Made by a program: the position numbers and the translations under genes | The notes under the pieces: generated by a model | What the model was told of the DNA's origin: nothing | Seen by the model: only the letters and a program-made list of their open reading frames with translations | Database searches by the model: none | Shown: positions 48,307 through 58,396 of the stretch, piece by piece | Layout: every line of letters begins with the position of its first letter | How positions within the stretch are numbered: the first letter of the stretch is position 1 | DNA from: Parelaphostrongylus tenuis | Lineage: Eukaryota; Nematoda; Chromadorea; Rhabditida; Metastrongylidae | Assembly: GCA_019055375.1 (NCBI GenBank) | Contig: JAHQIW010005194.1 | Location: 1-64,000 of the forward strand | Length of the DNA stretch: 64,000 nt | Reading direction: 5' to 3'

Positions 48307-48470
48307 AGGGCGTTGTGGCCGAGTGGTAGTGATGGCCGTCGCGGAACTCCACCCCAATCTTCTGCGGGAGTCAACATCAACGTCTTATGGAACGCCACCG
48401 CCAGGTTATCCTCGAGACTGCAAACAGACATGCTCAATCACTAATTCTACGACTTTCAAGAAGAAGACGA
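48307..48470 (+). repeat. SINE-like element, family 3
   Basis: Head GAGGGCGTTGTGGCCGAGTG, body GCCACCGCCAGGTTATCCTC (compare GCCACAGCCAGGTTATCTCC at 10.3 kb, minus strand) and a tail with AAGAAGACGAAAAACGAGTT. It is the clearest plus-strand copy of family 3. Confidence 0.6.
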
Positions 48471-48479
48471 AAAACGAGT

Positions 48480-49440
48480 TGAATGCTAGAAGTACTGGGA
48501 TTTGCACAATGAAAAAAAAAACGATGTGAAGGCGGATTGATAAAGTTTTTGGAAAAAGTAAAGATTAAGAGTCTAATGATCCATGGTAATGCGGTATTTA
48601 TGTTAATGAATGGAGTGCACTATGTGAGCCTTGTTAGTCAGCGTAGTAAATATGAAATTTTTGATCTACAAGCTTGGATCACGTAAATTGATAACCAAGG
48701 GAAATAGTGGCACACTTTTCAAGTTAACAATCTGTGGATTCTCGTTGTTACATCAGTAGATGAGCAGTTTGTATTACTCCAACACTATCTTCTCGTGAAG
48801 ATGAAAAAGATTTTTTTGAAATTTTGTGATTCTAAGATTCATATTTTCACTCATATGTCACTTCAGAAAGAAAGTGTTCTGAAAATTTTTCATTAATTCG
48901 GAGTGTACTTTCTATTAATATGTTCTCTGAATTAGTTTTTTTGAAAGCACAGCATCTTCCGCGGTTTTGAGTTTTCCTACGAAAGCTCAACATTGATGCC
49001 ACGCGACCCAATACTATCGTCGCTAACGAGAATTATTTATGAAAGAAGCCTGCCTTTATTTACATACAAAATTGTCCATTTCATTCGACTGATCTGGTAA
49101 TTGCTGGAAGTTGAACTCGCTTTGTTTGCAATATTTCACAGTGCTTTGAGCAGCTCATACCATAAGTCTATTTTTGTGTGATACGATCAGTCCAAAAAAT
49201 TCTTTCAGAGCTCTTAAAAAACTTGGAGGGATGATGCAGGAGATGTAGCCCAACAATATTGCGAAAATTGACTTAGAAATGTTTGAGGACAGCGATAAAA
49301 AGTGGCATGAAGTGAATGCAAATCTATTAATAGCGCTTGTGGGGAGTTGAAGTTGCCTGAGCTCTCCCCACTGCGTATTTCGCTAACGATGTGGAGCGCG
49401 ACGTATAATTCAATATATGAAGCACTTGTGGCGGCAAAAA
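48480..49440. other. Intergenic DNA, no gene recognised
   Basis: AT-rich sequence without recognised motifs. Confidence 0.35.
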
Positions 49441-49446
49441 GAGAGG

Positions 49447-49731
49447 ATGAGGCTTTTAGCGTTGACCAGTCCCTAAGGGATGCGCCAAGTACTCGTCTTT
49501 GATTTTGTAGCTTCGTTTGAAGTGACTAAATGCATATTTTGTCGTTACAGTGGATTGCTGTAGCCTGCTGATGTATAAAGCTAATTCTGTTATCCTCTCA
49601 GAATTGCCTCGTACTAATCCACCAACCCCAGAGGATGGAATGTTCCTACACTTTGATAGTGGGATAGAACTGTCGACCATTGATTGATAGATCAAGTGTG
49701 CCATACGTCTAACCATTGCGTCACACGCGCC
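49447..49731 (-). repeat. SINE-like element, family 1
   Basis: Reverse orientation. Minus-strand head GCGCGTGTGACGCAATGGTT (box A), GGTCGACAGTTCTATCCCAC (degenerate box B), body GAGAGGATAACAGAATTAGC, and tail GATGCGCCAAGTACTC read on + as GGGATGCGCCAAGTACTC. Full length but decayed. Confidence 0.75.
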
Positions 49732-49734
49732 GTG

Positions 49735-51640
49735 CTAGTGGCGCGCAGCAACTTACTCATTCAAGCGAAAATGTAGCATAACTACATGTCCAATTTTTCG
49801 CTATTTTATTGGTTTTGGAATGCGCTTCAAAAAAGGATTTGGCAATGAGTTTTGGTTCTTTTCCGTTATCCGGAAACAAAGCGACCTCTCACAGTGAACA
49901 AGATATTTTCATAGGAGTGTTTGTGATTATTCGACAGCTTAAAACTCTGAGCTGCAGCGCTTTGTAAACGTTTTCCGAAAAGGAGCTTTCACGACGTTAT
50001 AGTATGCAAAATAAAAATTATTTGTACAATTATTCCAACTGTAAAGGCAAAATCCGAGTTTTTAATTTACGATAACCTTAGGAAAAGGCAAAATTTTCAA
50101 CCCTGTCGCTGACAGTAAAGAAAATTATCGAGCTGTAAGGAAAGTGAGTACTTGAACTCATTCCTCACTGCACGGTGAGTATAGCCACTGTGTGCTGATA
50201 AATAAGTTATTTCTTCACTGCGAATTTTCAATCGTGTGATTTGTAATGAGAATTACTTTGTGGATTTTTAAAAATGCTGAACAAATGCAAAATTCGAATT
50301 GAACTCGCATAATGCCGCCAATATTTTCTTCTATGCAAATGCTTCTGCTCTGATCGGTATATAGCAACATGAAGGTCATCAACAGAAGATTAGGCGCTAA
50401 GATTGAATCGGTGACGTAAGGCTGCCCATGTCATTGAGGCGCCAATTTGATCCGCCGTATTAGCAAAATCTCATAGATCACGTGGTTAAGGCGTGTTAAA
50501 GTAAACACATACTATCACGTAAAACTGTTGTAGCTGAACGAGAAGCTATTTAGGTACTATTGAACACTAGGATTTCAGAACATGTGTGCTTTGATGAGAA
50601 AGTTTGAGATGAATCGACCTCATAAAATCGGCACAGTCAAGGCATTTGAATTCATAAAATGTTGCTGCTTTTTTTAACAATGGAATAAACCTATGGCTTT
50701 ATTATCCCAACGCTTAACTCGGAAGAAAGCACTTCTTGCCTCACTTGAAATTTTCATCGCATTTTCTCCGGAGTCCAGGGCTCTACGACGCTGTTTTATT
50801 TGTTGAAAGGTCTTACGGTTTCTTCGTAAATAGTGTTTTGGCGACATCAGCCAAAATTCGAACGGTGAAATTTCAAAGACGACTTCATTCAACTATCTTT
50901 TGAGTAATCATAGGCCTTTTTATACTGTCAAGCCAACACGGACTTATTGCAAATCGACCAAAGTGGAACATTAGTACTGAGCATACCATGTGAAGCATAA
51001 GCAGCGAACTTGAATGTGGAGAACAATCCGTCCATAGCGTTGAGTCTTAGATAAATATACCTCCTGTTATGAGGATAATTGTGCATTTTAGGTTAAGGTT
51101 ATTATTTGGTTTTCGGATATATGCTTCTTGTAACCAAAACCCACACAATCTTGCTAAAAATTTTGTGTTACTAGACGCAGTTAAAAATATACAGTGAAAC
51201 CACTCAAATAATAGTGGGAAAAGTTGAGTAAGCTCTTGATACTATGAGAGTAAGAGTATTAGATATTCTGGTGATTCTGATAATCTATTACGCACAGCAA
51301 ATCTCTGCTGACATTGCGTAATCCGCTAAAATTCGCAGTAAATTTCGATACCTACGACGATTTTACCACAATTCACCCTAGATGATCTCCGACATTATTC
51401 GAAATGAAAGGACGGTAGTATTAGAGTTGTAATTTTTCACTTAAACGTGTGCTTACGTACACTGCAGAAGCGGAACATAACATTAGAATTCATAACTGCT
51501 ACTCGCAGTCTCATTTGCTTTGGAAAGGAATGCTCGGCCCAAATATACAACATGATACACGTAAGCGCTCATGAAGCTATATTGACTTTTACCGAAAAAG
51601 AAACGCAGTAGCTAATGGATGTAGTCCATTTCTTGTCTTT
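49735..51640. other. Intergenic DNA, no gene recognised
   Basis: No supportable feature. The minus-strand frame 50674-50892 has normal composition but no domain recognised. Confidence 0.35.
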
Positions 51641-51649
51641 AGAGTGTCT

Positions 51650-52300
51650 CACCTGTTTGGCTATAGCCGCATGAATCTCGCATATACGGCTGCCTTCGCT
51701 TTTTTATTAGAAGGCTTTGAGCCATTTTTGAAGTCTGATACTGACACTTATACAGTACTAAACAGGTGTTTCGCCTTTCTAGACCCGTAGTACGGTGCCT
51801 TTTGGTTCAGCCGATCCAATACAGGAGGATATGTTCCATTTGTAAAGAAATCGACTCCGATCCATTTAAATCACCGAACGTCGTGACAAAATCCTCAAAC
51901 ATTGCAATGACCGCAGTCGAGCGCTTATGGCTCGTAGAATGAATCATACCTTTACTCTCGACTGTTTATATAGACATCGACTGTAGACGTTGCAACGTCA
52001 CGGTTGTTGTCACTCGACAAGCGGTGATTCAATTGATTCGGCGTTTTTCTTTATAAGTAGAGTAGGACGTATATCCTCCTGCAAGAGATCAGTTGAATCG
52101 AAAGCCACTGACACTGACGAGCCTGGAAAGGTGACACAGCTGTGTAGCATTGCATAAGTGCCATAACATACCTCAAAAAAGTTTTAAAACATGTTAGCAG
52201 ATTGCCATATCACCAGATTATTATTGTTTCTGACCGAGGTCAATATATAAACAGTCAAAAGTAAAGCTATAATTCATTCGACTTTCGATTTCTGATTGTC
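51650..52300. mobile_element. Inverted-repeat element with two hammerhead sites
   Basis: The forward arm (about 51700-52010) carries the family text GCCTTTTGGTTCAGCCGATC and GTAGAATGAATCATACCTTT. The reverse arm (about 52050-52300) repeats it in reverse complement (TCAGTTGAATCGAAAGCC; AGCTATAATTCATTC). Forward-arm site, minus strand 51755-51793: stem I GUACUA/UAGUAC perfect, GAAA kept, core mutated to CGGGUCU. Reverse-arm site, + strand 52108-52150: intact core CUGACGA, stem II GCCU-GGAA-AGGU, GACA for GAAA, ACAGCUGU stem III and H17 = G. Each site seems inactive, but they decayed differently. Confidence 0.68.
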
Positions 52301-52309
52301 GATGTGAGT

Positions 52310-53590
52310 GGGATCTTCAAGCTCCGTCTCTGATTTCATGGTACCCAAACACTTTTGTGAAAATTTCTTGACCAGCGAATGCGCTGAAATCTCCATTTAT
52401 TTCTCATAACGGAAAGGAACCGAGATTATCTAGGAAAACGCTATTTCGCCACAGTTTCTACTTGCGAGATTTTTGTATTCATGAACTCAAGAAATGGAAA
52501 GGAGTGTTATGAAGATATGCAACATAAAAATAAAATATAAAGTTACAATGTGACGAGCTTGAAGACGTCATATAAATGTCCTTTCAAACATTAAGCAATG
52601 AAGCGCATTTTAATAGCAGCTGTGGTGTCAAGATTGCATATTTGTTTCCAGCTAACAATTGTGTAAGGAGCTTTTTCAGTCTCCGCACCTAGCATGCGCT
52701 TCTTTCCATAGACCAGCTGTAATCAAAGCGTCGTCATAAATCTTTTTTAGCCGTTCCGAGGTTCGTAATAATAGTACTAGTGGCACATGTAGTAGTATTG
52801 TACGATGACTGACGTCTCGGCAACTTACCTTTTCCCTTGCATTATAATAGTTGCCTGTAGCGATGAGAGTCCTCAAATTGAAAGCAAAGCTTTTCCACGC
52901 AAGGAGAATCTCAACAAGTAGAATTTCGTAGTGCCGCCAAATTATCTACTACGGTCGCGAAGTGTCGAGAATTTCTGCTAATGCAGCAGGTTCCCATGAA
53001 TGTCCGTAGTTCAAGTTTGAACATATCAAAGGCAATCAAAAAATCAAGAGAGTTCATTAGGAAATCTGGCTACTCATGAGGGAACTGTTTGGTTATCGGA
53101 AATCCTTTTTAAACTTTGAATACAACGCGTCTTCTGCTCTTGACCTGCAGTTTTAATAGTCATTCGATAGCTTGAATCTCGACAAATTTATATTAAATTT
53201 CATTCCAAAAAGGCCCTTCTGAAGGACTGTAGCAGTGAGAACAAGTTTTGTTCCACACTCAACGCGTTTTTCGCCAGGACAGAGCTTTTCTCTAAGACTT
53301 TTTGGAAGATAAGGAAGCTTAAATCTTCCTGGTTTTGATTTGAAAAGATCTTTTTAGTGCACTGCATTCGTGAAGGTAAGACTTGATTTCACTTTACGGT
53401 GCGAAGTTTTTGCTCTGCTAGGAATATGAAGTACCAATGACAGTGTATGTGAATGGCCGCGTGGATGGGATTTCTCAACATTTGCAACAAACGGCACCCG
53501 CGGCTAGGGTTTATCGATGGCTTTCTGACACAATTTCTTAGTTATTTGATAGTAAGAATTCAAAAGATTTTGAAACTGAGTGTGATTTAC
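52310..53590. other. Intergenic DNA left of the Penelope insertion
   Basis: No gene recognised. At 52805-52820 GACGTCTCGGCAAC on the + strand recalls, in reverse complement, the 3' part of a Penelope-type hammerhead (GCCGAGACGTC), but the rest of the motif is missing. Confidence 0.35.
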
Positions 53591-53591
53591 T

Positions 53592-53602
53592 GAAAAGGTT
53601 TT
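53592..53602. repeat. Target-site duplication, left
   Basis: GAAAAGGTTTT, repeated at 58546-58556. It marks both arms as one insertion. Confidence 0.75.
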
Positions 53603-53893
53603 TTGATTTTCTTCTTTGAGCAGAACACGAGGTGTTACATTAAACTTTATTCGATAGCTGACGTTTCGGCAGTTCGCCTTCTTCAGAGCCTGGAAAGGTC
53701 AAAATGTTTGCAATACAATCAGTCAAACACCTCCATTACTTCTTTAGAGAAAATCACCAGACCTAGATTTCAATCGAATCAAACAAAAATCAACATTCAA
53801 CATACTCACCGCTTTTTATATGTGTTCCACTGGATGATCCAAGTGGAGATCACCGGAAAGAGAGACAGATAGGCTCGTAATGCACCCTACCCA

Positions 53894-54601
53894 TCAAAAC
53901 AACAGTCTTATATACTGGCTCATATCACGAGTGTTTACAAGGCATTCCTCCCTGCGGTTCATGGTTGGATTGGTCGTATTAATCCAAAATGCTTCCAAGA
54001 TCTTTCGCGCTGATGTTTTTTGCTCCTGCGCAAGGATGGTGACTTCGATTTCAAAATCAACTCCGTCGTGCTTCTGTGCTCTATGCGTCCCTAGCGGGGT
54101 GTTTCGTCTATTAAGACGCTTGTCAGCTAGGTGTTCTTCTATGCGTGCATAGAGCGGCCTACCCGTTTCGCCTATATATTTATCACTACACGCTTTGCAA
54201 GAGATTAGGTAGACTGTACCTACGCTCATGCAATCACCGCCTCTGCCGTTAGGACATATTTTACAATCTTTCGTTATGCAGAGACGGTCATATAAGCGGT
54301 TTCGAACTAATTGGCGTTTTAGAGTATTCGGTGGTATTTCTATAATGGCCACCGATTGCTCTAAACCCGCTCTTTTCAAACATCGTTTAATAGCTGTACT
54401 AATCTCATTTGAATAGAACGGGATGATAAACGGGACTTTCCTTTCATTCAAGTTTTCGTTCGGAGGCTCATTATTTCCTCTAAACCTAAACCGAGGGGTT
54501 ACAAATTCGTATCCATTATAAATGGCTATTTCCCGAGCCAGTTTCACGGATTCTACTCTCTGCTCCTCCCCGGTACATACATTGGCTGCTGTTCGAAACA
54601 T
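53894..54601 (-). CDS. Penelope GIY-YIG endonuclease ORF (minus copy)
   Basis: 235 codons, almost the same as the plus-copy ORF at 57497-58204 (differences include Phe/Leu near residue 38 and Glu/Ala near residue 45). A Cys-rich linker (CITKDCKIC, residues 108-116) precedes the GIY-YIG nuclease: VYLI (130-133), YIGETGRPLYAR (142-153) and the Glu of ILEAFW (203). Endonuclease-bearing Penelope elements use this domain to nick the target. It is separated from the upstream RT frame by a -1 shift. Confidence 0.9.
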   Translation of the reverse strand: MFRTAANVCTGEEQRVESVKLAREIAIYNGYEFVTPRFRFRGNNEPPNENLNERKVPFIIPFYSNEISTAIKRCLKRAGLEQSVAIIEIPPNTLKRQLVRNRLYDRLCITKDCKICPNGRGGDCMSVGTVYLISCKACSDKYIGETGRPLYARIEEHLADKRLNRRNTPLGTHRAQKHDGVDFEIEVTILAQEQKTSARKILEAFWINTTNPTMNRREECLVNTRDMSQYIRLLF

Positions 54602-54609
54602 GTTTTTTA

Positions 54610-55395
54610 CTAGCGCCTTTTCGTATGTGAGGGATGAGATGAGAGATAGTGAACCAGGATATTCTTATTACTTGGCTTTCGGTACCACTTTGTTATGTAG
54701 CCGCTCTCAGTTAAGTTTATTTGCGCGTTCAAAAATGGGAGCCAATCGTCTTTTGGTAACTCACGGGTGAATTTTATATACTCTGACTGTTCATTCAACA
54801 ATCTAAAACAATTATCTAGCTCCTTTTGAGTGGAACAGATAACCAAACAATCATCTATATACCTACAGTAGAGTAATGGCCGGAGATCCATTACTGGTGC
54901 TTCCACTTTAGACAAAAAGGCAATGGCCAGGCTAGGTGCCAGTCGCTGTCCCATTGCCAGCCCTCTGGTTTGAGCATAATAATTCCCGGACCATCTGAAG
55001 ATTGAGCAGTTCAGGCACTCTTTTAGTAGGATCATGAACTGCTCAATCGTCAAGCCATACATGTTTACAGCTCCCTGGTGTTGTATAAGAAGCTCATGAG
55101 TGGCTTGCAATGCGGAGTCATTCGACACGTTGGTATATAAAGCAGTGACGTCGAATGACTCCATTACGTACGCGCTGTTCGGGTTCGCGTTACGTAGACG
55201 ATCCAGGAACATCTGAGTGTTCGTCAGATGGACTGGAATGTGTCCTAGCAACTGGGATGTTATTAAAGTCAAGAACCATGCTATCCTATCCGTCGGTCCG
55301 TCTACACAACTGATGATAGGTCTAACTTTGAATATAGATGGATCGTTAGACATCAGATCATCAGTGGATACTAACTTATGTGTTTTTATAAGCAA
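54610..55395 (-). CDS. Penelope reverse transcriptase ORF (minus copy, 5'-truncated)
   Basis: 261 codons from IKTHKL through FKVRPIISCVDGPTDRIAW, the A box SFDVTALYTN, the B-like block RGLAMGQRLAPSLAIAF and the C box CRYIDDCLVIC, ending SHTKRR. It has no internal break and is therefore the better template for judging the frameshift in the plus copy. It begins at the junction where the minus copy is truncated (55408), so the N-terminal region is absent. Confidence 0.92.
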   Translation of the reverse strand: MLIKTHKLVSTDDLMSNDPSIFKVRPIISCVDGPTDRIAWFLTLITSQLLGHIPVHLTNTQMFLDRLRNANPNSAYVMESFDVTALYTNVSNDSALQATHELLIQHQGAVNMYGLTIEQFMILLKECLNCSIFRWSGNYYAQTRGLAMGQRLAPSLAIAFLSKVEAPVMDLRPLLYCRYIDDCLVICSTQKELDNCFRLLNEQSEYIKFTRELPKDDWLPFLNAQINLTESGYITKWYRKPSNKNILVHYLSSHPSHTKRR

Positions 55396-55408
55396 GTATA
55401 AGACAGGA

Positions 55409-55560
55409 CATTGACGTTTCCAGGCTCTGAAGATGGCGAACTGCCGAAACGTCAGCTATCGAATAAAGTTAATGTAACACCTCGTGTTCTGCTCAAAGAA
55501 GAAAATCAAGAATCATACTGAAGCATGCCGAGGTCAATAGACAGTCGGTCTTGGGAATTG
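55409..55560 (+). repeat. Penelope 5' pseudo-LTR with hammerhead-like motif
   Basis: Near-identical to 58397-58546. The motif reads: stem I GGCU/AGCU, CUGAAGA, then U, GGC-GAACU-GCC, GAAA, ACGU, C. Relative to the canonical ribozyme there is one unpaired base between core and stem II, and stem III is a zero-loop palindrome, so cleavage would need dimeric RNA, if it works at all. Its last 36 bp contain the ATG of the N-terminal ORF (55525). Confidence 0.85.
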
Positions 55561-56475
55561 TTAGAAGAAGTACCAGCAAGATTATTCCGACTGACAAAAC
55601 AAGCATTATCACTAAGGCAGAAAACTGTCTTAGCTCGACAATGTGTGAAGTTTCTCCGACGCTGCTTACAACATCGAATCGTTCCGAACTTCATAAAACG
55701 AAAACGACTTCACGCGATATGTGGTGTACCAGAGGACAGCCATCGAATACTGGATATCGAAATGAAAGTGCTCCGCGCCTGTCTACGAAGCAAGCTAGAC
55801 AATCTGTACGCTATGCTGAAGAAGTGTGCGGCGAAGGAATATTATTGTGATCAGTATTTGGAAGGCAACCTTTGGAGGAGAATTATTGGTGGGTCAAAAT
55901 TGATTTGCGATTCTATTAGGTCAGATGCTAAAGTTACTTTGCGGAGAAAATTCGATGATCTTTTGAGTAGATCGCATAACATGACTTTGAGAAGGCATAC
56001 GGATACCGCTAATGAAGATCAAGCGAGTCACATTAGGGCAAGTAATGCATCAAGAAATTCAAGGGTCACTGTGCTAGGAGGCATAACTCTCCCTGATGGT
56101 GCGCGCTCGCTATTAGAATTGGGTCCAAGCTTTTCACCATCTCAACCCATTTCTAAGGTGTCCTTGCGTAAGGTTGCATGTGGTTTACATGATTTGCAAG
56201 ATCAACTCCGTAAAAAGGCCAGAGTTGAAGAGACTAATAGGATTGAACAGCAAGTAGAGGCACTAATACCACCATTTCCTCAGCCGTTCTATAGACAACA
56301 AGACCCCAACGAGGAGGTTGATAGAAAATTCCGGAAATTTGCGGACGAGACTTTTAGAACCCTCACTCACTATCGCACGAAAAGATTTCAATCGAACCTC
56401 ACCGAGATACAAAAGCGTGGCATGAAAGAGGTTCGCGAGTTGATAAGGGAGAGGAAGGATAAGGCTATCAGATAG
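55525..56475 (+). CDS. Penelope N-terminal ORF
   Basis: 316 codons, basic (many Arg/Lys), starting MPRSIDSRSWELLEE within the pseudo-LTR. No named domain recognised in the first 250 residues. The end (RKFADETFRTLTHYRTKRFQ..LIRERKDKAIR) corresponds to the region that leads into the RT in Penelope proteins. A stop follows at once because of one extra T at 56473: in the next frame the sequence continues SDKSGEFVVIP, the expected start of the RT segment. So this is probably the N-terminal third of a single long protein. Confidence 0.85.
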   Translation: MPRSIDSRSWELLEEVPARLFRLTKQALSLRQKTVLARQCVKFLRRCLQHRIVPNFIKRKRLHAICGVPEDSHRILDIEMKVLRACLRSKLDNLYAMLKKCAAKEYYCDQYLEGNLWRRIIGGSKLICDSIRSDAKVTLRRKFDDLLSRSHNMTLRRHTDTANEDQASHIRASNASRNSRVTVLGGITLPDGARSLLELGPSFSPSQPISKVSLRKVACGLHDLQDQLRKKARVEETNRIEQQVEALIPPFPQPFYRQQDPNEEVDRKFRKFADETFRTLTHYRTKRFQSNLTEIQKRGMKEVRELIRERKDKAIR

Positions 56476-56497
56476 TGATAAGAGTGGAGAATTTGTC

Positions 56498-56812
56498 GTG
56501 ATTCCTCGACAGTTAGATATCGCAATAACGAACAAGCATCTCGAAGATGCCTCGCTTTACCGATCATCTTCTGTAAAGGAATTCAAAAGGCAAAACCGCA
56601 AATTAAACAGTGAGTGGGTCCGTACGGCAAAAGCGGCAGGCTTAAGACCATCTATCATTTCTCAATTAAAAATCCAGTCACCAACATGTCCTGTCTTATA
56701 CTTGCTTATAAAAACACATAAGTTAGTATCCACTGATGATCTGATGTCTAACGATCCATCTATATTCAAAGTTAGACCTATCATCAGTTGTGTAGGACGG
56801 ACCGACGGATAG
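56498..56812 (+). CDS. Penelope RT, N-terminal segment
   Basis: 104 codons with LYLLIKTHKLVSTDD and FKVRPIISCV, the first RT blocks. It ends prematurely because of one extra G at 56795-56796: this copy has GTAGGACGG where the minus copy has GTAGACGG. The true coding region continues upstream in the same frame to about 56474. Confidence 0.88.
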   Translation: MIPRQLDIAITNKHLEDASLYRSSSVKEFKRQNRKLNSEWVRTAKAAGLRPSIISQLKIQSPTCPVLYLLIKTHKLVSTDDLMSNDPSIFKVRPIISCVGRTDG

Positions 56813-56825
56813 GATAGCATGGTTC

Positions 56826-57488
56826 TTGACTTTAATAACATCCCAGTTGCTAGGACACATTCCAGCCCATCTGACGAACACTCAGATGTTCCTGGATCGT
56901 CTACGTAACGCGAACCCGAACAGCGCGTACGTAATGGAGTCATTCGACGTCACTGCTTTATATACCAACGTGTCGAATGACTCCGCATTGCAAGCCACTC
57001 ATGAGCTTCTTATACAACACCAGGGAGCTGTAAACATGTATGGCTTGACGATTGAGCAGTTCATGATCCTACTAAAAGAGTGCCTGAACTGCTCAATCTT
57101 CAGATGGTCCGGGAATTATTATGCTCAAACCAGAGGGCTGGCAATGGGACAGCGACTGGCACCTAGCCTGGCCATTGCCTTTATGTCTAAAGTGGAAGCA
57201 CCAGTAATGGATCTCCGGCCATTACTCTACTGTAGGTATATAGATGATTGTTTGGTTATCTGTTCCACTCAAAAGGAGCTAGATAATTGTTTTAGATTGT
57301 TGAATGAACAGTCAGAGTATATAAAATTCACCCGTGAGTTACCAAAAGACGATTGGCTCCCATTTTTGAACGTGCAAATAAACTTAACTGAGAGCGGCTA
57401 CATAACAAAGTGGTACCGAAAGCCAAGTAATAAGAATATCCTGGTTCACTATCTCTCATCTCATCCCTCACATACGAAAAGGCGCTAG
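56826..57488 (+). CDS. Penelope RT, catalytic segment
   Basis: 220 codons. Catalytic Asp in SFDVTALYTN (Asp41) and in CRYIDDCLV (Asp140-Asp141). GLAMGQRLAPSLAIAF is the conserved RT block between them. Differences from the minus copy include Val/Ala near residue 14, Leu/Met at 120 and Ala/Val before QINL. It ends SHTKRR with TAG, nine bases before the endonuclease ORF. Confidence 0.93.
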   Translation: MTLITSQLLGHIPAHLTNTQMFLDRLRNANPNSAYVMESFDVTALYTNVSNDSALQATHELLIQHQGAVNMYGLTIEQFMILLKECLNCSIFRWSGNYYAQTRGLAMGQRLAPSLAIAFMSKVEAPVMDLRPLLYCRYIDDCLVICSTQKELDNCFRLLNEQSEYIKFTRELPKDDWLPFLNVQINLTESGYITKWYRKPSNKNILVHYLSSHPSHTKRR

Positions 57489-57496
57489 TAAAAAAC

Positions 57497-58204
57497 ATGT
57501 TTCGAACAGCAGCCAATGTATGTACCGGGGAGGAGCAGAGAGTAGAATCCGTGAAACTGGCTCGGGAAATAGCCATTTATAATGGATACGAATTTGTAAC
57601 CCCTCGGCTTAGGTTTAGAGGAAATAATGCGCCTCCGAACGAAAACTTGAATGAAAGGAAAGTCCCGTTTATCATCCCGTTCTATTCAAATGAGATTAGT
57701 ACAGCTATTAAACGATGTTTGAAAAGAGCGGGTTTAGAGCAATCGGTGGCCATTATAGAAATACCACCGAATACTCTAAAACGCCAATTAGTTCGAAACC
57801 GCTTATATGACCGTCTCTGCATAACGAAAGATTGTAAAATATGTCCTAACGGCAGAGGCGGTGATTGCATGAGCGTAGGTACAGTCTACCTAATCTCTTG
57901 CAAAGCGTGTAGTGATAAATATATAGGCGAAACGGGTAGGCCGCTCTATGCACGCATAGAAGAACACCTAGCTGACAAGCGTCTTAATAGACGAAACACC
58001 CCGCTAGGGACGCATAGAGCACAGAAGCACGACGGAGTTGATTTTGAAATCGAAGTCACCATCCTTGCGCAGGAGCAAAAAACATCAGCGCGAAAGATCT
58101 TGGAAGCATTTTGGATTAATACGACCAATCCAACCATGAACCGCAGGGAGGAATGCCTTGTAAACACTCGTGATATGAGCCAGTATATAAGACTGTTGTT
58201 TTGA
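57497..58204 (+). CDS. Penelope GIY-YIG endonuclease ORF (plus copy)
   Basis: 235 codons. Cys-rich linker (residues 108-124), VYLI (130-133), YIG (142-144), Arg148 and Arg153 in ETGRPLYARIEEHL, and Glu203 in LEAFW: all the residues expected of a GIY-YIG nuclease. It is in the -1 frame relative to the RT. If one A is restored to the AAAA run near 57476-57479, RT and endonuclease fuse (KALVKNMFRTAAN). The same 1-nt state exists in the minus copy. Confidence 0.93.
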   Translation: MFRTAANVCTGEEQRVESVKLAREIAIYNGYEFVTPRLRFRGNNAPPNENLNERKVPFIIPFYSNEISTAIKRCLKRAGLEQSVAIIEIPPNTLKRQLVRNRLYDRLCITKDCKICPNGRGGDCMSVGTVYLISCKACSDKYIGETGRPLYARIEEHLADKRLNRRNTPLGTHRAQKHDGVDFEIEVTILAQEQKTSARKILEAFWINTTNPTMNRREECLVNTRDMSQYIRLLF

Positions 58205-58396
58205 TGGGTAGGGTGCATTACGAGCCTATGTGTCTCTCTTTCCGGTGATCTCCACTTGGATCATCCAGTGGAACACATATAAAAAGCGGTGAGTATGTTG
58301 AGTGTTGATTTTTGCTTGATGCGATTGAAATCTAGGTCTGGTGATTTTCTCTAAAGAAGTAATGGAGGTGTTTGACTGATTGTATTGCAAACATTT

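Noticed and set aside
2929..53872. Possible hammerhead words (GTCGAAAC, TTTCGGC) at other sites such as 23435, 35140 and 52810
   Set aside because: Each has only one half of the motif. No core CUGANGA or pairing stem I could be found nearby.
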